A program made the translations under genes and the position numbers. Below are positions 5,425 to 9,508 of a stretch of 9,508 bases of DNA, in pieces. The stretch is from Rhodobacterales bacterium (GTDB taxonomy: Bacteria; Pseudomonadota; Alphaproteobacteria; Rhodobacterales; Rhodobacteraceae). The first letter of the stretch is position 1, and each line of letters opens with the position of its first letter. The stretch spans positions 1 to 9,508 of the forward strand of contig JANXPK010000266.1 in NCBI GenBank assembly GCA_025357355.1, read 5' to 3'. Below the pieces are notes generated by a model. It ran no database searches. It had not been told where the DNA came from and saw nothing but the letters and a program-made list of their open reading frames with translations.

Positions 5425-5443
5425 GTTAATCAGGCCAATTAAC
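5425..5443. promoter_or_regulatory. Inverted repeat GTTAAT-N7-ATTAAC (candidate operator)
   Basis: Two perfect 6-bp arms (5425-5430 and 5438-5443) surround CAGGCCA, a 19-bp dyad typical in size of a dimeric regulator site. It begins 8 bp after the TGTAG array. The two TTAA are 9 bp apart, not the 7 expected for a full CtrA site. Confidence 0.4.
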
Positions 5444-5590
5444 GTGGCGTTCTCAAAGGCTTGGCTTCAGTTGGCCGACACCAATACCCGCGCCGTGGCA
5501 AACGGCCGGAACCGGTCCGGCGTACCGGTGAAAACAGGCAGCCCGTTGCCCCCATCAGATCACACCGCCAAGGATGCCGTAACCCTGCGG

Positions 5591-5620
5591 TTGACAATCG
5601 CACATCTTCGTCCCCATTTA
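5591..5620 (+). promoter_or_regulatory. Possible sigma-70 promoter of topA
   Basis: A perfect -35 TTGACA (5591-5596) is followed after 18 bp by a poor -10 candidate CATTTA (5615-5620). The position would give a leader of roughly 40 nt before the ATG at 5670. Only the -35 is convincing. Confidence 0.3.
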
Positions 5621-5659
5621 GCCCGGCGCCATTGCGCGGCGCGCCGTATTGCCGGTGAA

Positions 5660-5665
5660 AAGGAA
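5660..5665 (+). promoter_or_regulatory. Ribosome binding site fixing the topA start
   Basis: AAGGAA ends 4 nt before the ATG at 5670. It supports that ATG over an in-frame TTG at 5649, which would add seven residues ahead of the conserved MPVVVVESPAKAKT N-terminus. Confidence 0.65.
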
Positions 5666-5669
5666 ACTC

Positions 5670-8291
5670 ATGCCCGTCGTTGTCGTCGAATCTCCGGCCA
5701 AGGCCAAGACAATCAACAAATATCTTGGGCCGGGCTATACGGTGCTGGCATCCTATGGCCATGTCCGCGACCTGCCTGCCAAGGACGGTTCGGTCAATCC
5801 CGAGGACGGTTTCGCGATGACGTGGGAGGTGGCTGCAGACAGTCGCAAACACATCCGCGCGATCACCGAGGCGCTGAAAACCGACGACGAGTTGATCCTG
5901 GCGACCGACCCCGACCGTGAGGGCGAGGCGATTTCCTGGCACCTGCAAGAGGCTTTGGCTGGGTCGCTGAAGAAAGGCAAGAAGGTCAGCCGCGTCACCT
6001 TCAACGCCATCACCAAGTCCGCCGTGACCGAAGCCATGGCCCATCCCCGCCAGGTCGACGTCCCGCTGGTCGAGGCATATCTGGCCCGCCGCGCGCTGGA
6101 CTATCTGGTGGGTTTCACCCTGTCGCCGGTGCTGTGGCGCAAGCTGCCGGGCGCGCGTTCGGCGGGGCGGGTGCAGTCGGTTTGTCTGCGCCTGATCGTT
6201 GAACGCGAGATGGAAATCGAGGCATTCCGCACCCGTGAGTTCTGGTCGGTGACGGCCATGATGACCACGCCAAGGGGTCAGGAATTCGAGGCGCGGCTGG
6301 TCGTCCTCGGCGGCAAGAAGTTGGATAAGTTCGATATTCCGACCACAGAAGCCGCGGATCTTGCAGTCAAGGCTGTCACTACTCGAACATTTTCGGTGTC
6401 CGGCGTCGAATCGAAGCCTGCCGCGCGCAACCCCTATGCGCCCTTCATGACCTCGACCCTGCAGCAAGAGGCGAGCCGCAAATATGGCATGGGGGCCAAG
6501 GCCTGCATGTCGTCGGCGCAGCGGCTGTATGAGGCAGGCCACATCACCTACATGCGAACGGACGGCATCGACATGGCGCCCGAGGCGGTGATGGCGGCGC
6601 GGGACGAGATCAAGCGGCGGTTCGGGGCGGAGTATGTGCCCGCCAGTCCGCGGATGTACAAGAACAAGGCCAAGAACGCGCAAGAGGCCCATGAGTGCAT
6701 TCGGCCGACCGATATGTCGATGGGGCCGGAGAAGCTGCGCCTGGCCGAGGCGGATCAGCGCAAGCTTTATGACTTGATCTGGAAGCGCACCATTGCCAGC
6801 CAGATGGCGGCGGCGCGGCTGGAGCGGACAGTGGTCGACGTAACCAGCCCGGATGGGCAGGTCGGACTGCGCGCCAATGGGCAGGTGGTCTTGTTCGACG
6901 GCTTTCTCAAAGTCTATGACGAGGGCCGCGACGATGAGGACGAGGGCGAGGGTCGCCTGCCGGTGATCGTGCAAGGCGAGCGGGCCGACAAGAAGTCGGT
7001 CACGCCAGAGCAGCACTTCACCCAACCGCCGCCGCGCTATACCGAAGCGACGCTGGTCAAGCGGATGGAGGAACTGGGGATTGGGCGGCCGTCGACCTAT
7101 GCCTCGGTCCTGACAACGATTGTTGATCGCGAATATGTTCGCAAGGACAAAAATCGGCTGATCCCCGAGGACAAGGGGCGGTTGGTGACGGCGTTCCTGA
7201 CCAACTTCTTTCGCCGCTATGTCGAATACGATTTCACGGCCGATCTGGAGAACGAGTTGGACGACGTCTCGGCCGGGGCGCGGGAATATAAGGACGTGCT
7301 GACACGGTTCTGGCGCGATTTCTCGGCGGCGGTAGCGGACACGGCCGACTTGCGGATTGGGGAGGTGCTGGAAAAGATCGACGAGTTTCTGGCGCCGCAT
7401 CTGTATCCGCTGCGGGCCGATGGGTCAGACCCAAGGATATGCCCGACCTGTGGCACCGGGCGGCTGCATCTGAAAACGGCGCGGTCGGGTGGGGCGTTTA
7501 TTGGCTGCGGCAACTACCCCGAGTGCCGTTACACGCGGGCGATTTCGGGCGGGGACGAGGGCGGCAGTTCGGATGGCCGGGTGCTGGGCGAGGTGGACGG
7601 GCTGGCGATCAGCCTGAAGACCGGGCGGTTCGGGCCTTATGTGCAGAAGGGCGAGGCGACCGAGACGGAGCCCAAGCCGCCGCGGGCATCGCTGCCCAAG
7701 AGCTGGGCACCGGAAAACCTGACATTGGAGCGGGCTCTTGAGCTGTTGTCGCTGCCGCGGATCGTAGGGATGCATCCGGCGGATGGGCAAACCGTTGAAG
7801 CGGCGATCGGGCGGTTCGGGCCTTATGTCAAGCATGGTGCGGTGTACGCGAACTTACCGGATGTCGAGGAAGTGTTCAGCATCGGGATGAACTGGGCCGT
7901 CGAGGTTTTGGCGCAGAAGGCGGCAGGCCGGCGTGGGGGCGCAGCGGCGGTCGGGCCGTTGCGCGAATTGGGCGTCCATCCGGATGGCGGGCCGGTTCAG
8001 GTGATGCCGGGCAAATATGGGCCTTACGTGAAGTGGGCCAAGGTCAACGCGACGCTGCCCAAGGGGATGGAGCCGGAGGCGGTGACGCTGGAAGAGGCTT
8101 TGGCTTTGGTCGCCGAGAAGGCGGGCAAGGGCGGGAAGGCGCCGAAGACGGCGGCTGCGAAGAAACCAGCGGCCAAGGTGGCGGCCAAAAAGCCTGCGGC
8201 TGCGGCCCAAAAGGCCCCGGCGAAGAAACCGGCGCCTAAGAAGGCCGTGGCCAAGAAGTCTGTGGCGAAGGTCGATGACGTTGTGGAATGA
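5670..8291 (+). CDS. topA: DNA topoisomerase I (type IA, omega protein)
   Basis: The 873-residue enzyme relaxes negative supercoils by cutting one strand and passing the other. The Toprim domain comes first, with VVVESPAKAKT (4-14, Glu7) and the metal-binding TDPDREGEA (79-87, Asp80/Asp82/Glu84). LPGARSAGRVQS (159-170) and HITYMRTDG (291-299) follow, with catalytic Tyr294 and Arg296; then QEAHECIRPT (338-347) and LGIGRPSTYAS (469-479). The C-terminal part holds one four-Cys zinc ribbon (Cys591, 594, 613, 619), three Gly-rich repeats (GRFGPYV 652-658, GRFGPYV 714-720, GKYGPYV 781-787) and a Lys/Ala/Pro tail from about 816 to 868 that probably binds DNA non-specifically. E. coli TopA has more zinc fingers; this layout fits alphaproteobacteria. 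The 506-bp upstream region with phased repeats suggests dedicated regulation. The composite palindrome element starts 7 bp after the stop. The gene looks intact. Confidence 0.97.
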   Translation: MPVVVVESPAKAKTINKYLGPGYTVLASYGHVRDLPAKDGSVNPEDGFAMTWEVAADSRKHIRAITEALKTDDELILATDPDREGEAISWHLQEALAGSLKKGKKVSRVTFNAITKSAVTEAMAHPRQVDVPLVEAYLARRALDYLVGFTLSPVLWRKLPGARSAGRVQSVCLRLIVEREMEIEAFRTREFWSVTAMMTTPRGQEFEARLVVLGGKKLDKFDIPTTEAADLAVKAVTTRTFSVSGVESKPAARNPYAPFMTSTLQQEASRKYGMGAKACMSSAQRLYEAGHITYMRTDGIDMAPEAVMAARDEIKRRFGAEYVPASPRMYKNKAKNAQEAHECIRPTDMSMGPEKLRLAEADQRKLYDLIWKRTIASQMAAARLERTVVDVTSPDGQVGLRANGQVVLFDGFLKVYDEGRDDEDEGEGRLPVIVQGERADKKSVTPEQHFTQPPPRYTEATLVKRMEELGIGRPSTYASVLTTIVDREYVRKDKNRLIPEDKGRLVTAFLTNFFRRYVEYDFTADLENELDDVSAGAREYKDVLTRFWRDFSAAVADTADLRIGEVLEKIDEFLAPHLYPLRADGSDPRICPTCGTGRLHLKTARSGGAFIGCGNYPECRYTRAISGGDEGGSSDGRVLGEVDGLAISLKTGRFGPYVQKGEATETEPKPPRASLPKSWAPENLTLERALELLSLPRIVGMHPADGQTVEAAIGRFGPYVKHGAVYANLPDVEEVFSIGMNWAVEVLAQKAAGRRGGAAAVGPLRELGVHPDGGPVQVMPGKYGPYVKWAKVNATLPKGMEPEAVTLEEALALVAEKAGKGGKAPKTAAAKKPAAKVAAKKPAAAAQKAPAKKPAPKKAVAKKSVAKVDDVVE

Positions 8292-8297
8292 GCCAAT

Positions 8298-8367
8298 TGT
8301 CCGAACTTCGGACAGACACGAAATCTGTTATATTTCAATGAGTTGAGTTCTTTCATTAACCGGATTT
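8298..8367 (+). repeat. Composite palindrome-41 bp-TTAACCGGATTT element, copy 2 (downstream of topA)
   Basis: TGTCCGAACTTCGGACA (8298-8314) is a 17-bp perfect palindrome around a central base. After exactly 41 bp comes TTAACCGGATTT (8356-8367). The same arrangement lies on the opposite strand after gabT (2570-2501). It begins 7 bp beyond the topA stop, so the palindrome could also end the topA transcript, although no T-tract follows directly. Confidence 0.6.
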
Positions 8368-8376
8368 CAATACTTT

Positions 8377-8396
8377 CCCGGGCTCCGGCGCTCGGG
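8377..8396. terminator. Possible terminator hairpin between topA and choV
   Basis: CCCGGGC (8377-8383) and GCTCGGG (8390-8396) make a 7-bp stem with one G-T pair and a 6-nt loop, in a 140-bp convergent gap. Neither side has a T-tract in the right orientation, so it is only a weak candidate, possibly bidirectional. Confidence 0.3.
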
Positions 8397-8431
8397 CAGT
8401 CGCGCCGAATTTGGGGCACACCTGTTCTGGC

Positions 8432-9457
8432 CTAGCCGTGCCTGGGATTGATCAGGCGGCTCATAAGCGAGTTGGGGCGGACCACGCCGATCTTTTGGCC
8501 GGCATGGGTGACGGCAAGCTCGGTCATGCCCTTGGCCAGCAGCGCCATCACGTCTTTGACCGGCAATTCGGCATCGACGGCGTCGGTTGCGGAGGTCGCG
8601 GCCTGTTCCATCACATCGCGGGCGGTCAGCACGCCGAGGGGGTTCATGTGGGCGACGAAATCGGCGACATAATCGCTGACCGGGTTGGCGATGATCTCGC
8701 GCGCGGTGCCGATCTGGACGATGCGGCCGCCCTCCATCAAGGCGATGCGGTCGCCGAGCTTGAAGGCTTCGTCAAGGTCGTGCGACACAAAGATGATGGT
8801 GCGCTTGAGCTTGGTCTGCAGGTCGAGAAGTTCGTCCTGCAGGCGGGCGCGGATCAAAGGGTCGAGGGCTGAGAAGGGCTCGTCCATCAACAGCAGCGGC
8901 GCGTCTGTAGCGAAGGCCCGAGCCAACCCGACGCGTTGCTGCATGCCGCCGGACAATTCACCCACCTTGCGATCGGCCCATTGGGACAGGTTCACCAGGG
9001 CCAGTTGCTCGTCCACCTTGGGCTTGCGCTGTTCGGGAGTTTGGCCTGCGAGTTCAAGGCCCAAGCCTACATTGTCGCGCACTGTGCGCCAGGGCAGCAG
9101 GCCGAATTGCTGAAACACCATGGCGACACGGGTCAGGCGCAGGTGGCGCAGGGTGTCCTTTTCGGCCTTGGTCACCGAGACCATCTTGTTGCCGTCCGAA
9201 ATGCGCACGTCGCCGCGTACCACCGGGTTCAGCGCGTTGACCCCGCGTAACAACGTGGATTTGCCGGAACCTGACAGGCCCATGAGGACGAGAATCTCGC
9301 CCTCGCTGACGGTCAGAGAGCAATCATGGACGCCAAGCACCTGACCGGTCTGGGTCTGGATGTCGGGCCGCGACATGCCCTGATCCATCAAGGGCAGGGC
9401 GAGGTCGGGGCGGTTGCCGAAGACGATGGAGACGCGGTCGAATTCGACAGCCGTCAT
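8432..9457 (-). CDS. choV: Choline/glycine betaine ABC transporter ATP-binding protein
   Basis: The 341-residue ATPase belongs to the ProV/OpuA family and most resembles ChoV of ChoXWV choline importers in alphaproteobacteria; it powers uptake across the inner membrane. Visible motifs are Walker A GLSGSGKST (60-68), the Q-loop FQQFGLLPWRTV (115-126), signature LSGGMQQRVGLARAF (168-182), Walker B LLLMDEPFSALD (188-199) and the H-loop VSHDLDEA (224-231). The N-terminal extension MDQGMSRPDIQTQTGQVLGVHD (24-45) and the link AHMNPLGVLTARDVM (269-283) support the choline type. The C-terminal region (about 280-341) looks like a single CBS-like segment, shorter than the paired CBS domains of E. coli ProV. 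The ATG at 9457 overlaps the upstream permease stop (ATGA) and has a strong GGAGGTGA ribosome site (complement of 9459-9466). Substrate (choline versus betaine) is from similarity. It converges on topA. Confidence 0.9.
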   Translation of the reverse strand: MTAVEFDRVSIVFGNRPDLALPLMDQGMSRPDIQTQTGQVLGVHDCSLTVSEGEILVLMGLSGSGKSTLLRGVNALNPVVRGDVRISDGNKMVSVTKAEKDTLRHLRLTRVAMVFQQFGLLPWRTVRDNVGLGLELAGQTPEQRKPKVDEQLALVNLSQWADRKVGELSGGMQQRVGLARAFATDAPLLLMDEPFSALDPLIRARLQDELLDLQTKLKRTIIFVSHDLDEAFKLGDRIALMEGGRIVQIGTAREIIANPVSDYVADFVAHMNPLGVLTARDVMEQAATSATDAVDAELPVKDVMALLAKGMTELAVTHAGQKIGVVRPNSLMSRLINPRHG

Positions 9458-9508
9458 TTCACCTCCCTCCGCAGCATGCGGTCCAGGATGATGGCGACGA
9501 CGACGATG
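9454..9508 (-). CDS. choW: ABC transporter permease, C-terminal end only (probably ChoW)
   Basis: On the minus strand the frame entering from the right edge encodes IVVVAIILDRMLRREVK and stops at TGA (9456-9454), overlapping the choV ATG as ATGA. A hydrophobic run followed by a basic tail fits the end of a membrane permease, and gene order (permease, then ATPase) fits choXWV. Only 17 residues are visible, so the name rests on context. Confidence 0.65.
   Translation of the reverse strand, partial: IVVVAIILDRMLRREVK

Larger units (their letters stand above)
5164..5669. other. Long intergenic region upstream of topA
   Basis: These 506 bases between dprA and topA hold no gene I can support. An open frame from 5444 runs into topA out of frame, has no ribosome site and an unconvincing composition. 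Features present are a 15-bp inverted repeat CCAGATTCAATCTGG (5249-5263), TTGATCAA (5230-5237), ATGGTTAA (5333-5340, reverse of the CtrA half-site), the TGTAG array (5373-5416), the inverted repeat at 5425-5443, a GCCGGA/TCCGGC stem (5505-5521) and a TTGACA at 5591. It probably forms a long topA control region or contains an unannotated small RNA. Confidence 0.6.

Noticed and set aside
5426..5442. Full CtrA site formed by TTAA at 5426 and TTAA at 5439
   Set aside because: The gap between the two TTAA is 9 bp, not the required 7; it is better described as an inverted repeat.
5525..5661. Direct repeat CCGGTGAAAA at 5525-5534 and 5652-5661
   Set aside because: An isolated 10-mer pair with unrelated flanks; the second copy overlaps the region of the topA ribosome site, so chance is the simplest reading.
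5444..5920. GTG-started 158-residue plus-strand frame running into topA
   Set aside because: No ribosome site, out of frame with topA, and more than half of it lies inside topA coding sequence.
5439..7400. A 653-residue open frame on the minus strand opposite topA
   Set aside because: It lies almost wholly antisense to an unmistakable topA, is Arg/His/Gly/Leu-rich, shows no family motif and starts inside topA. Long antisense frames are expected at this GC content.
8298..8314. Possible PpsR/CrtJ site (TGT-N12-ACA) after topA
   Set aside because: The spacing between TGT and ACA is 11, not 12, the sister copy has GGT/ACC ends, and it sits after a gene stop, not before a photosynthesis gene.
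1..9508. CRISPR arrays, transposases, integrases, toxin-antitoxin or defence genes
   Set aside because: I looked for spaced identical repeats, IS ends and characteristic protein motifs and saw none; the protein-coding genes all belong to known housekeeping or metabolic families.

Overview
The window is GC-rich DNA that reads as a chromosomal stretch of an alphaproteobacterium, most likely Rhodobacterales (Rhodobacter/Paracoccus/Roseobacter type). The evidence is the dprA-topA neighbourhood, a ChoXWV-type choline transporter ATPase, a TopA with a long Lys/Ala/Pro tail, and TTAACC motifs resembling CtrA sites in the intergenic gaps. Genus and replicon cannot be fixed from the sequence alone.

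Left block (1-2167, + strand): the end of a three-gene, translationally coupled sugar-catabolism cassette. It holds a partial IolE-like TIM-barrel isomerase/dehydratase, a NagB-family (glucosamine-6-phosphate deaminase-like) protein and a Gfo/Idh/MocA dehydrogenase resembling inositol dehydrogenases. The genes overlap as GTGA and ATGA. The second and third proteins deviate at family catalytic positions, so the true substrate is open; an inositol-like or amino-sugar substrate is the best inference.

Gap 2168-2621 is convergent and gene-free, with many inverted repeats. Next comes gabT on the minus strand (2622-3899), a 4-aminobutyrate transaminase. A 133-bp divergent region separates it from dprA (4033-5163, +), the DNA-uptake and RecA-loading protein. 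A near-complete CtrA-like site (TTCA-N7-TTAACCAT) lies just ahead of dprA.

A long 506-bp gap (5164-5669) precedes topA. It carries four TGTAG units at an exact 11-bp period, followed by the 19-bp inverted repeat GTTAAT-N7-ATTAAC. topA (5670-8291, +) encodes DNA topoisomerase I. After a 140-bp convergent gap come choV (8432-9457, -) and the last codons of an upstream permease gene, probably choW, running off the right edge.

The most unusual non-coding signal is a composite element present twice, once after gabT and once after topA. Each copy has a palindrome of the form GTCCGAA-N-TTCGGAC, then exactly 41 bp, then an identical TTAACCGGATTT, in the same orientation relative to the preceding gene. 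Other points worth checking are the TGTAG array, the hairpin-rich gap after the sugar cassette, and the CtrA-like site at dprA. No complete novel protein system (defence, CRISPR, mobile element) is visible; the coding genes belong to known families.
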